A stretch of 64,000 bases of DNA. Source: Chitinophaga sp. LS1. Its GTDB lineage: Bacteria > Bacteroidota > Bacteroidia > Chitinophagales > Chitinophagaceae. Under the pieces are notes generated by a model. The model was given only the letters and a program-made list of their open reading frames with translations, ran no database searches and was not told the origin of the DNA. A program made the position numbers and the translations under genes. The stretch is from contig NZ_CP128362.1 of NCBI RefSeq assembly GCF_034274695.1, positions 6,140,501 to 6,204,500 on the forward strand, in the 5' to 3' direction. Shown piece by piece: positions 55,108 to 63,244 of the stretch; position 1 is the stretch's first letter; each line of letters starts with the position of its first letter.

Positions 55108-55272
55108 GGATTTTAACTGCAGGATTCTCAGAGAGAGATCAAGCGGTATCTGAAAGGAAAGATTTTAATTGCAGGGTTCTCAGAGAGATCAAATGGTATC
55201 TGAAGTAAAGGCTTTTTATCATGGAGATACACATAGCTGATCAGGTAGCATCTAAAGTAAGCTCTTTTTATA
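55071..55272 (+). repeat. Tandem duplications of the smpB 3' end
   Basis: Native end 55071-55122 followed by copies starting near 55123, 55174 and 55223 (periods about 52, 50, 49). Copy 1 encodes DSQREIKRYLKG in frame with the native DTQREIKRYLK. Each copy has a (G)GTATCTGAA or GCATCTAAA core and a downstream ATTTTAAYTGCAG or CTTTTTAT stretch; divergence increases downstream. Confidence 0.88.
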
Positions 55273-55294
55273 CAAGGGGGACTATACCTATATC

Positions 55295-56461
55295 ATGATA
55301 AACAAACCTAACTGTCGCTGGTGGCTGATAGCACCACTTATTTTTGCATTGTCCTGCAAATCAGGGGAGAAATTGTACAATAAGGGCCGTTATGACGAAG
55401 CCGTTATTGCATTTGTAAAGAAACTCCGTAAAACTCCCACACACCAGACTTCACTGACTTTATTGCCACAGGCATATGCGCAATCAGTACAGTTGCATGA
55501 AAAAAATGCGTCGGCTGCATTGGGCACCACTGCAAATTTAAAATTTGAAGCAGCATTGAGGGAGTACCAGGTACTGCAAAACCTCTATAATAATATTGAA
55601 GCGTGTCCGGCATGCCTTACGGTGGTGACACCGAAGGATTACCGGAATGCGATATCTGCATCCAGAGATACGGCAGCAGCTACGAGATATGATCATGGGA
55701 TGGCGTTGTTGAGGAATGGAGATCGATTTAGTGCACGGAAAGCATATAGTAATTTCCAGGCGGCTTTGTCGCTGGTGCCGGATTATAAGAATGCGAAGGA
55801 CATGATGGAGCAGGCGTACCAGATGGGAATGGCTGTTGTGGAAGTACGCGATGTAGCATTGGTATCACAGTATGACCAGAGAGCCCTGGAGCCGGGTGCA
55901 GCGATCTTCAGAGATAATGTGTTGAATAACCTGCGGGCAAAGAATAATAATAGTTTTGTGCAGATATTGCCGGAAAGTGAAGTAGTGAAAAATAAGCTCC
56001 ATGCAGATTATGTGGTGGATATCAGGGTGGAAGATTTTCTGGTGAGTAAGCCGAATATACAGAAGAATTATAGGGAGCTGGTAAAGACGGTAGAGATTAT
56101 AGAGCCTGCGGATACGACTAAGCGGCCGAGACAAGCGGATAAGGTGAGGAAGGAGACATATAAAGGGGTGTTGTATTTTAATACGGTGAGTGTGGTGACT
56201 GGGGGGAATATTGTGTGTTATCTGATAGATGGGGCGAATGATGATGATATGGAGAAGATTGTGTTGCCTGCGGATGCGGGATGGAGTAATTCGTTTTGTT
56301 ATTTTAAGGGAGATGAAAGGGTGCTGACCCCGGAGGATAGGAAGTTGATTGGCGGGCAGGATTTGCCTTCACCTACGGTGGGGGAATTGTTTCAGGCGGC
56401 AGTTGGGAGGTCTTATGGGGAGATAACGAATATTGTGATGAAGCATTATGCGAGTTTTTAA
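55295..56461 (+). CDS. Putative lipoprotein with TPR-like N-terminal region
   Basis: 388 residues. Lipobox-type signal (LIAPLIFALSC with Cys at about 21), then KLYNKGRYDEAVIAFVKKLRK, a TPR-like helix pair, and later DRFSARKAYSNFQAALSLVPDYKNAKDMMEQAY, another TPR-like unit. The C-terminal half (from about 190) is a beta-rich domain with no recognised family. No neighbour gives a clue to function; it starts after the smpB repeats and ends before a bidirectional terminator. The last 250 bases are purine- and G-rich with many rare-looking codons compared with the upstream part. Confidence 0.7.
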   Translation: MINKPNCRWWLIAPLIFALSCKSGEKLYNKGRYDEAVIAFVKKLRKTPTHQTSLTLLPQAYAQSVQLHEKNASAALGTTANLKFEAALREYQVLQNLYNNIEACPACLTVVTPKDYRNAISASRDTAAATRYDHGMALLRNGDRFSARKAYSNFQAALSLVPDYKNAKDMMEQAYQMGMAVVEVRDVALVSQYDQRALEPGAAIFRDNVLNNLRAKNNNSFVQILPESEVVKNKLHADYVVDIRVEDFLVSKPNIQKNYRELVKTVEIIEPADTTKRPRQADKVRKETYKGVLYFNTVSVVTGGNIVCYLIDGANDDDMEKIVLPADAGWSNSFCYFKGDERVLTPEDRKLIGGQDLPSPTVGELFQAAVGRSYGEITNIVMKHYASF

Positions 56462-56604
56462 TGTGATTAACTAATGCATTCTATGGGTTTAGGCATTTAA
56501 TGATATTATGTTTTAAATCCTTTTCAATAAAAGAGATTGCATCAAAAATAAATAAACCTCCTTAGAAGTGCTTAAAGGACTACCTCCATTAGGTACCCGA
56601 ATAA

Positions 56605-56640
56605 AACGAGGCCATATCTTAAGTAAGATACGGCCTCGTT
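56605..56640. terminator. Bidirectional terminator with the AGGTACCC-type flank
   Basis: AACGAGGCCATATCTT / AAGATACGGCCTCGTT stem (one mismatch) between convergent genes. It is preceded by AGGTACCCGAATAAAA (56591-56606), a 16-mer almost identical to the flank of the dispersed repeats at 20549 and 26584. Confidence 0.88.
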
Positions 56641-56711
56641 TATTGAATGTAATACGAAAACTTATATTGAATGCTTCCCGAATGCTTTTATAAATCCTTT
56701 GCGAATACTTT

Positions 56712-57170
56712 TTAATTCCCCGCTTCAAACCCCTGATCTATCAACCATTGTCCACTATCAGCAGCGGCAGTAGCCAATTCATCACAGCGGTTATTGAGTG
56801 GATTGGTAGAGTGCCCTTTTACCCAGGTAAATTTCACTTGCTGTCTTCTGTAAGCAGGAATAAACCGCTGCCAGAGGTCTTTGTTCTTTTTGTCTTTGAA
56901 GCCGATCTTTACCCAGTTCCAGAGCCAACCTTTTTCAATAGAATTGACTACGTATTCACTGTCGGTGAAGATGCGGACTGGCAAACCGTCCTTTTTGAGC
57001 GTTTCGAGCGCGACGATAACAGCGAGGAGTTCCATGCGGTTGTTGGTGGTTTTGCGATATCCCTGGGAGAGTTCTTTGCGAACTGAGTTCCACATGAGGA
57101 TGACGCCGTAGCCGCCTGGGCCTGGATTGCCGCGGGATGAACCGTCTGTGTAGATTATTACTTCGGACAT
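56712..57170 (-). CDS. rnhA: Ribonuclease HI
   Basis: About 152 residues. Cleaves RNA in RNA/DNA hybrids. Catalytic residues in IIYTDGSSRGNPGPGGYGV (first Asp), NRMELLAVIVAL (Glu), IFTDSEYVVN (second Asp) and RCDELATAAA (last Asp). Start at MSEVIIYTDGS (57170). A basic WVKIGFKDKKNKDLWQ segment corresponds to the handle region. Confidence 0.95.
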   Translation of the reverse strand: MSEVIIYTDGSSRGNPGPGGYGVILMWNSVRKELSQGYRKTTNNRMELLAVIVALETLKKDGLPVRIFTDSEYVVNSIEKGWLWNWVKIGFKDKKNKDLWQRFIPAYRRQQVKFTWVKGHSTNPLNNRCDELATAAADSGQWLIDQGFEAGN

Positions 57171-57312
57171 AGCGGGCAAAGATAGGAAATTTGGTTTGGG
57201 CCTGCGACAGCAAGCAAGAAAGATCTTATTTTTTCTTAGCGTAGTGAATATTGTGACCAGCGTACAGTATGAAAGGTCGGTCTTATTCCTCCTGTAGTAG
57301 CTTAAATGGTAA

Positions 57313-57350
57313 CCAGATTAAAGAAATCTTTTTTCATTTCTTTAATCTGG
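57313..57350 (-). terminator. 15-bp perfect hairpin after the carboxylase gene
   Basis: CCAGATTAAAGAAAT and ATTTCTTTAATCTGG with an 8-base loop, downstream of the minus-strand carboxylase. No long T tract on either side, so termination is likely but not certain. Confidence 0.5.
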
Positions 57351-57409
57351 CTGGTTTCTTTTTCCTTGACAGCGGTGGCGGCTTCTTTGGTAGGGACGAG
57401 TATTTTGTA

Positions 57410-59047
57410 TTACACCTGAAATACGCCCAAACTAAAATTACCCTCCACGGGGGCCTGATTCGCGGCCTTTATACTCTCAGAAATTATTCTTCGTGTATCC
57501 AATGGGTCTATTATTTCATCTACCCATAATCTAGCCGCCGCATAATAGGGCGTGGTTTGACTATTATACTTCGCTGTGATCTCAGACAGCAATTTATTTT
57601 CATCCTCAGGCGTAATCTCCTCCCCTTTTGCTTTGAGCGAAGCCACCTGGATCTGCAACAATGTCTTTGCCGCCTGCTCCCCTCCCATTACCGCAATCTT
57701 TGCATTGGGCCATGCATAGATAAAACGTGGATCATATGCCTTCCCACACATCGCATAGTTGCCCGCACCATAAGAGTTTCCCACGATTACTGTAATTTTG
57801 GGAACGATAGAATTCGCCACTGCATTCACCAGCTTTGCTCCATCTTTAATGATACCCGCATGTTCACTACGGCTACCCACCATAAACCCGGTTACATCCT
57901 GTAAAAACACCAGCGGTATTTTCTTCTGATTACAATTCATGATAAAACGGGCTGCCTTATCCGCACTATCATTATAGATCACACCACCCATCTGCATTTC
58001 ACCTTTCCTGCTTTTTACTATCTTCCGCTGATTCGCTACTATACCCACTGCCCAACCATCTATGCGGGCATAGCCACACAGAATGCTTTTACCATAATCT
58101 TCTTTGTATTGATCAAATTCAGAATTATCTACTATCCTTGAAATTACGTCCACCATATCATAAGGACGGGTACTATCTTCAGGAATCAGGCTATATAATT
58201 CCGAAGGATCTTTTGCCGGAGCAACAGCTGCGACCCTGTCAAAACCCGCATCGGCCGGGTGCCCCAGCTTGCTGACTATTTTCTTTATATGATCCAGACA
58301 CTCCTCATCTGATTTGAATTTATAATCAGCAATACCTGAAATTTCTGTATGTGTCACGGCGCCACCCAAGGTCTCTGCATCTATAGTTTCACCAATAGCC
58401 GCCTTTACTAAATATGGCCCTGCGAGAAAGATAGAACCATTACCTTCTACCATCAGCACTTCATCACTCATGATAGGCAGATACGCACCACCTGCTACAC
58501 AACTACCCATCACCGCCGCTATCTGTGTAATACCCATCGCACTCATACGCGCATTATTGCGAAATATACGGCCAAAATGCTCCTTATCCGGGAAGATCTC
58601 ATCCTGCATAGGCAAGTATACCCCCGCACTATCTACCAGGTAAATAATGGGCAAATGATTCTCCATTGCGATCTCCTGCAGGCGAAGGTTTTTCTTCCCC
58701 GTCATAGGGAACCAGGCCCCCGCTTTCACGGTCATATCATTGGCCACGATCATACACTGCCGCCCGGCAATGTAGCCGATACCTCCGACAGTGCCTGCCG
58801 CCGGGCACCCACCATGTTCTTCATACATCCCATAGGCAGCAAATGCCCCTATTTCAATAAAGGTCGCGTCTTTGTCACAGAGATATGCGATACGTTCACG
58901 GGGAGTCAATTTGCCCCGCTGCCGGACTTTTTCGAGGTTCTTTTTACCTCCGCCCTGTTCTACAATGGCGAGGCGTTGTTTCAGGGTACTGAGCGATCTG
59001 CGCATGGCATCTTCATTCCTGTTCTTGTCCAGTTGCTGTGCTTCCAT
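57410..59047 (-). CDS. Acyl-CoA carboxylase beta subunit (methylcrotonyl-CoA carboxylase type)
   Basis: 545 residues, two carboxyltransferase half-domains: N half with KLTPRERIAYLCDKD, YGMYEEHGGCPAAGTVGGIG and DSAGVYLPMQDEIFPDKEHF; C half with GGVIYNDSADKAARFI, FLQDVTGFMVGS, GNSYGAGNYAMCGKAYDPRF and MGGEQAAKTLLQ. The IFPDKEHFGRIF and QDEIFPD features favour the methylcrotonyl-CoA (leucine breakdown) type over propionyl-CoA, without proof. The biotin-carrier alpha subunit is not in the window. Confidence 0.9.
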   Translation of the reverse strand: MEAQQLDKNRNEDAMRRSLSTLKQRLAIVEQGGGKKNLEKVRQRGKLTPRERIAYLCDKDATFIEIGAFAAYGMYEEHGGCPAAGTVGGIGYIAGRQCMIVANDMTVKAGAWFPMTGKKNLRLQEIAMENHLPIIYLVDSAGVYLPMQDEIFPDKEHFGRIFRNNARMSAMGITQIAAVMGSCVAGGAYLPIMSDEVLMVEGNGSIFLAGPYLVKAAIGETIDAETLGGAVTHTEISGIADYKFKSDEECLDHIKKIVSKLGHPADAGFDRVAAVAPAKDPSELYSLIPEDSTRPYDMVDVISRIVDNSEFDQYKEDYGKSILCGYARIDGWAVGIVANQRKIVKSRKGEMQMGGVIYNDSADKAARFIMNCNQKKIPLVFLQDVTGFMVGSRSEHAGIIKDGAKLVNAVANSIVPKITVIVGNSYGAGNYAMCGKAYDPRFIYAWPNAKIAVMGGEQAAKTLLQIQVASLKAKGEEITPEDENKLLSEITAKYNSQTTPYYAAARLWVDEIIDPLDTRRIISESIKAANQAPVEGNFSLGVFQV

Positions 59048-59105
59048 AACGATTGTTTTGTGTTCGGGGATGATTCTTCTTAAAAATAAGGGATTGGGGG
59101 CAAAT

Positions 59106-59136
59106 AAAAACGCTTCTGCGGGGCAGAAGCGTTTTT
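59106..59136. terminator. Terminator between NlpC gene and carboxylase gene
   Basis: AAAAACGCTTCTGC / GCAGAAGCGTTTTT with a 3-4-base loop, following the minus-strand NlpC/P60 gene. Confidence 0.88.
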
Positions 59137-59151
59137 ATTTCTACATTTTTT

Positions 59152-59943
59152 TTATTTCTTGCTCTCATTCAGTGGCAGTGGCTCCTGACAGGAATCTACC
59201 GGCATTGGTGAGAATATACGCTTTGCAGCGACTAATCTCTTTTTGTAGTAAGTACTGTTCGTGATGTCAACGATATTCACCCCCTGGTTGGATGAGTGAA
59301 TCATCATCACCTTTCCGCCTTCTACCTTATAGACCATACCTACGTGACCTACTTTCTTGCCTTTTACATTCTTCCTTCCTGTAAAGAACAACAGATCACC
59401 AGGACTGAAATTCTCCGGACTCACCACCTGCCCTAGTACAGAAATACTCGCAGCCGTTCTTGGGATGGTCATACCGATGGCATTAAAACCATAATTAATC
59501 AACCCGCTACAATCAAACCCAATGGGGCCGATTGCACCACGAACATAAGGTTTACCCAGTTCCGATACCAGGGTGAGCAGCATATTGCGCACCTCCTCCT
59601 GTTTGATACTGGCCAGATCGGCGCTGTCAGGCACATACACCTGATGCACCGGCTCGTCCGGTAAGTCAGGATTGACACCCGAACCAGGTCTCACCGCCAT
59701 AGCAGCTTTCCCCCCCTTTGCAGGGTGATGAGCAGTCCCTTTTTTTCCGGGTTTAGTATGGGGCAGGTGAGCCGTTTTACCAGATTGGGAATTATGCGCA
59801 TGTGCTGTGGTTTTAGCATGCGTGGAATGCACCACGTGCGTTTGCTTTTTCGCAGGCGTGGCTTTGGTTTTCTTTTTCTGCTGTGCAGCAGCAGTCGTTA
59901 TGGTCGCCCCCAGGGGCAGTAGCAGTAGTATTAGCCTCTTCAC
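59152..59943 (-). CDS. NlpC/P60 (C40) peptidase with His/Lys-rich linker
   Basis: 263 residues. Signal peptide (about 1-20), a linker of residues 22-80 very rich in His, Lys, Thr and Ala, then the C40 domain with catalytic Cys145 in IGFDCSGLINYGF, PGDLLFFTGRKN, and the catalytic His in KKVGHVGMVYKVEG. A peptidoglycan endopeptidase of the periplasm or surface. It is 16 bases downstream of the CapA gene in the same operon. Confidence 0.9.
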   Translation of the reverse strand: MKRLILLLLPLGATITTAAAQQKKKTKATPAKKQTHVVHSTHAKTTAHAHNSQSGKTAHLPHTKPGKKGTAHHPAKGGKAAMAVRPGSGVNPDLPDEPVHQVYVPDSADLASIKQEEVRNMLLTLVSELGKPYVRGAIGPIGFDCSGLINYGFNAIGMTIPRTAASISVLGQVVSPENFSPGDLLFFTGRKNVKGKKVGHVGMVYKVEGGKVMMIHSSNQGVNIVDITNSTYYKKRLVAAKRIFSPMPVDSCQEPLPLNESKK

Positions 59944-59959
59944 AATTACATGTTTTGCA

Positions 59960-61090
59960 TCACAAGGTCCCTACATTCACTCCTGTATATCCAAAATCCT
60001 TCACCGACAATGAACGGATCATTTTGAAAGCTTTCATAGCCGAGTCAGGTTTTGGGATACCTTCTCCTTCTTGCTTGAAAGAGAAGACTTTATTGTCCAG
60101 CATTCTCCCCTCTTTTGTGATTGTTACCTGCAACAAAGGTGCAATATTTAGCGGATATTTTAAATTGAATTGGTGATAAGTTGAAAAATTACCTAAACTA
60201 TAAGCGATTAATTTTTCCTTATATACCTCCATTCCCCTTACTACATGGGGACCTGAGCCGATTACCATGTCCGCTCCGGCATCTACACAAAGACGCGCAA
60301 AATGACGGACATTTCCCCTGTTTTGCCCAAAAAAGACCTCTTTTGTCTTCGGCGTGGTCATTTTGGAAGCCCCTTCTGCACCTCCATGGAAGAATACGAC
60401 TACGATGTCAAAACGGGGTTTTAGTTCAGATATCATGGCAGTTACCAGTGAATCGTCATTGAGATCCAGGCAGTTACTGTGTGGGGCAAAGGATATGAAC
60501 CCGATGCGGGTATTCCTGACCGTGATGCTATCCGTAGGGTGCTGCGGGGTACCGCTGGTACGGATATTATTCTCCTGCAACCAGGCGAGGGTGTTCGTGA
60601 CCCCTGTCAGACCGAAATCAAAACTGTGGTTGTTAGCCAGGTTGAGGTATTCGAAACCGGCGTCTTTGTACCACTGGGCAAATTTTGTGGGAGTACGGAA
60701 AGCGAAGCACTGGTTAGTACCACAGCTTTTGAACACAGGGGCCGAGTCGGATACACAGCTTTCCAGGTTCCCAATGCGGAGATCGGTTTGTGATAACACG
60801 GGCAGCGCCTCCTGCAGGATCGTTCCACTATCATATTTTGGAAGATAGTAGGTGGAAGGATAGCTGGAACCGACCATGAGGTCTCCTACTATCGAGAAAC
60901 TGATAGTATCGGCAATGCCAGGTTCACGTAACCTTGCTACAGGTACCGTCGCTTTGAGCGACACAGGTTTTCGGGGGGTGGATGTTTTGGTATCCAGACC
61001 TCCGAGTAGTAATTGGGCTAACACAATCAGTAAAATGCCATTAAATGAAAATAGCAGTTTACCGCTTTTTGAACGATTCAAATTCAACAT
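59960..61090 (-). CDS. CapA-family metallophosphatase-like protein
   Basis: 376 residues. Anchor/signal segment near 10-35, then the PGA_cap domain: FSIVGDLMVGSSYP, NLESCVSDSAP, LANNHSFDFGLTGV, VVFFHGGAEGA and IGSGPHVVRGMEVY. CapA proteins are linked to poly-gamma-glutamate or surface capsule synthesis and have a metallophosphoesterase-like fold; the function outside Bacillus is unclear. It is upstream of and close to the NlpC/P60 gene. Confidence 0.88.
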   Translation of the reverse strand: MLNLNRSKSGKLLFSFNGILLIVLAQLLLGGLDTKTSTPRKPVSLKATVPVARLREPGIADTISFSIVGDLMVGSSYPSTYYLPKYDSGTILQEALPVLSQTDLRIGNLESCVSDSAPVFKSCGTNQCFAFRTPTKFAQWYKDAGFEYLNLANNHSFDFGLTGVTNTLAWLQENNIRTSGTPQHPTDSITVRNTRIGFISFAPHSNCLDLNDDSLVTAMISELKPRFDIVVVFFHGGAEGASKMTTPKTKEVFFGQNRGNVRHFARLCVDAGADMVIGSGPHVVRGMEVYKEKLIAYSLGNFSTYHQFNLKYPLNIAPLLQVTITKEGRMLDNKVFSFKQEGEGIPKPDSAMKAFKMIRSLSVKDFGYTGVNVGTL

Positions 61091-61168
61091 ATATTGATGG
61101 GGAATGATTCTCTATTGTCCGCCTACGAAACAAACTTCACAATATGTAAAGGTATAATAAATTATGAG

Positions 61169-61207
61169 AAAATCCCCTATGATTGCTATACAATCACAGG
61201 GGATTTT
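61169..61207 (-). terminator. Terminator of the GH76 gene
   Basis: AAAATCCCCTATGATTG / CAATCACAGGGGATTTT, one mismatch, 5-base loop, 53-91 bases after the GH76 stop on the minus strand. Confidence 0.88.
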
Positions 61208-61218
61208 CCGGGCCTGGG

Positions 61219-61230
61219 GGCCTGCGGCCG
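61219..61230 (+). repeat. GGCCTGCGGCCG intergenic motif, copy 2
   Basis: Exact 12-mer between the terminator and the GH76 stop. Confidence 0.6.
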
Positions 61231-61259
61231 GCCTAAGGTGAGAACGCCCTCTGGCTGGC

Positions 61260-63098
61260 TTATTTTATGAATTTACGTACATATTGTTGATTACCATGTA
61301 GTAACACGAGTGTATATACGCCGGATGGTAAACGGGATACATCTATCTTACCTGTGGAGGTATAGGTAGTTAATACAACTCTCCCGGAAATATCTACTAC
61401 ACGCACAATTTCTTTAGAGAAATCAAATCCGGCTTTTACTGTCAACACGTCTTTTACCGGGTTGGGATAAATGGTAAATGACGGATCGTTCGCTGTATGT
61501 GAAGCAGAAGACGTTACTGCTGATGATGCAATAACCGCAGCCGTTGCACTAATCTTAATTGATGATGTTGAATCATTAAAATTATCATCTACCAGACAGG
61601 CATCATCCGCCGTCTTTACGATTGTTCTTCCGCCGAAGTTATCATTCAGATATAGTGTTACCTGATACCCGCCCGTCACTTTCAAAGAAGATACATCATC
61701 ATTCAGAATACCTCTTGCCTGCAACTGAGACAAGGTATATGTACCCGCTGTCAAACTCACAAACGCACCTGTATAATTACAATCCTTATAGAAAGTAGCT
61801 ACGCCAACGGGGTGGACAATCAAAGATGAAGCACTATCATTCCATGCATTTCCGATCCATGTACTCAATCCTGTAATCGTGAAATTTTCTCCTGAGAAAT
61901 TATCATTCTTATACAGCGTTACCTGGTACCCGGCAGGGATGGCATAACTGGTGATATCATTATCCTTGATACCTTTTGCCACTAACGCAGCCGTATTGTA
62001 TGCTCCTAACGGTAAAGGCCATGCATAACCGCCATAAGTGATATCTTTATAGAAAAATGCCTGATCTAAATTGGCCGCTGCTTCTTCCAGCATTACCCCA
62101 CTCAGTTGTGTGGAATAATCTGTGGAGGATGAAGGGGGCACTGACCAGTTAGGGCTGACCAGGTTGTTAGAAGTATTGATCCCCTGCGTACGGAGTACTT
62201 CTGCATTGTACTGAATAGCGGCATTGTACTTTGCTCTTACCGCATCTGTCAAAACCCCTTCCCTGGCTAAGATAGAGAGATAGCGAATAAAGATACCTTT
62301 GAACAAACCTCCATCTCCGCCCCCTGTTTCATCTGCAAAAAACATCCCGTTGGGACGACGGCTATTGTAAGCATATTCAGCCGTCTTGATCGCATCATTC
62401 AGGTAAGTGACGTCATTCGTCGCCTTGTACAACTCCCAGGCGGCACCGATGTACGTACCTACATTGTAAGAGAAGACCCAGTCCTTCTGCGTCACACCAG
62501 TGTTCAGGTTGATGTTGTCCCACACCGCACCGGTGGTGGCATCTACGAGGTTTGTTTTTACAAAGGAGTAGATATCCTTTGCCCTTTGCAGGTCAGCTGC
62601 ATTGCCGGTGTAGCGATAGATGCGTGCACCCAGGATCACCGCAGGAGTATTGGCACAGGTGTTTTTGCACCCGGAACAATTCTTGTTCCAGTCGAGCGCA
62701 CCATTGGAATACCCCGTGTTGATGTCCGTCCAGAGCAGGGAAGCTACGCTGTAATAGTCAGCATCGGCAGTAGATTTGTACGCATTCAATGCGGCTAATC
62801 CCATCCACTCCATATCATCATAGAATGTATTGATATAGGTGTTGCCGTTAAATGATTTGGTACCCAGCAGGAGGCTCTTCATACGGGTCTTGTAAGTGTC
62901 GGAGCGGGTACGTAAATAACCGTCGTTGAGGGCGTCTACACCATGCGCACACCACCAATAATTATTCGTGGGAACGCCAAAGGTGTTGTACATACTTGTC
63001 TGTAAAGTTTCTGCTACAGGACCATAGGTAGCAAGCTGGCCGAAGGTGCACAGCTGTATAAATAACAGCAGGACACTGAGTGTAAAAATGGGTTTCAT
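61260..63098 (-). CDS. Secreted GH76 alpha-1,6-mannanase-like enzyme with crystallin-like repeats and T9SS tail
   Basis: 612 residues. Signal peptide (1-20). GH76 domain (about 25-395) with the catalytic Asp pair 94-95 in YDDMEWMGLA, NKNCSGCKNTC (possible disulfides) and ETGGGDGGLFKGIFIRYLS. Then beta/gamma-crystallin-type repeats (about 400-525, YQVTLYKNDNFSGENFTI and YQVTLYLNDNFGGRTI). T9SS sorting domain (about 540-612, YPNPVKD). It likely degrades yeast or fungal mannan at the cell surface. Monocistronic. Confidence 0.92.
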   Translation of the reverse strand: MKPIFTLSVLLLFIQLCTFGQLATYGPVAETLQTSMYNTFGVPTNNYWWCAHGVDALNDGYLRTRSDTYKTRMKSLLLGTKSFNGNTYINTFYDDMEWMGLAALNAYKSTADADYYSVASLLWTDINTGYSNGALDWNKNCSGCKNTCANTPAVILGARIYRYTGNAADLQRAKDIYSFVKTNLVDATTGAVWDNINLNTGVTQKDWVFSYNVGTYIGAAWELYKATNDVTYLNDAIKTAEYAYNSRRPNGMFFADETGGGDGGLFKGIFIRYLSILAREGVLTDAVRAKYNAAIQYNAEVLRTQGINTSNNLVSPNWSVPPSSSTDYSTQLSGVMLEEAAANLDQAFFYKDITYGGYAWPLPLGAYNTAALVAKGIKDNDITSYAIPAGYQVTLYKNDNFSGENFTITGLSTWIGNAWNDSASSLIVHPVGVATFYKDCNYTGAFVSLTAGTYTLSQLQARGILNDDVSSLKVTGGYQVTLYLNDNFGGRTIVKTADDACLVDDNFNDSTSSIKISATAAVIASSAVTSSASHTANDPSFTIYPNPVKDVLTVKAGFDFSKEIVRVVDISGRVVLTTYTSTGKIDVSRLPSGVYTLVLLHGNQQYVRKFIK

Positions 63099-63155
63099 TT
63101 TCGTGGGTTTATTTTGAGAGATATAAAAACCAGTAACGTGGATTGTTAAGGTAGT

Positions 63156-63198
63156 AAAAAAAATAGCTTATGCCTAGCGGCATAAGCTATTTTTTTTT
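63156..63198 (-). terminator. Terminator of the MarR-GNAT gene
   Basis: AAAAAAAATAGCTTATGCC / GGCATAAGCTATTTTTTTTT perfect stem with a 4-base loop. Confidence 0.92.
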
Positions 63199-63214
63199 GC
63201 AAAAGGAGCAATTT

Positions 63215-63226
63215 GGCCTGCGGCCG
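63215..63226 (+). repeat. GGCCTGCGGCCG intergenic motif, copy 3
   Basis: Exact 12-mer between the terminator and the stop codon of the MarR-GNAT gene. Confidence 0.6.
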
Positions 63227-63244
63227 CCTTCATCCTTGTTTATT

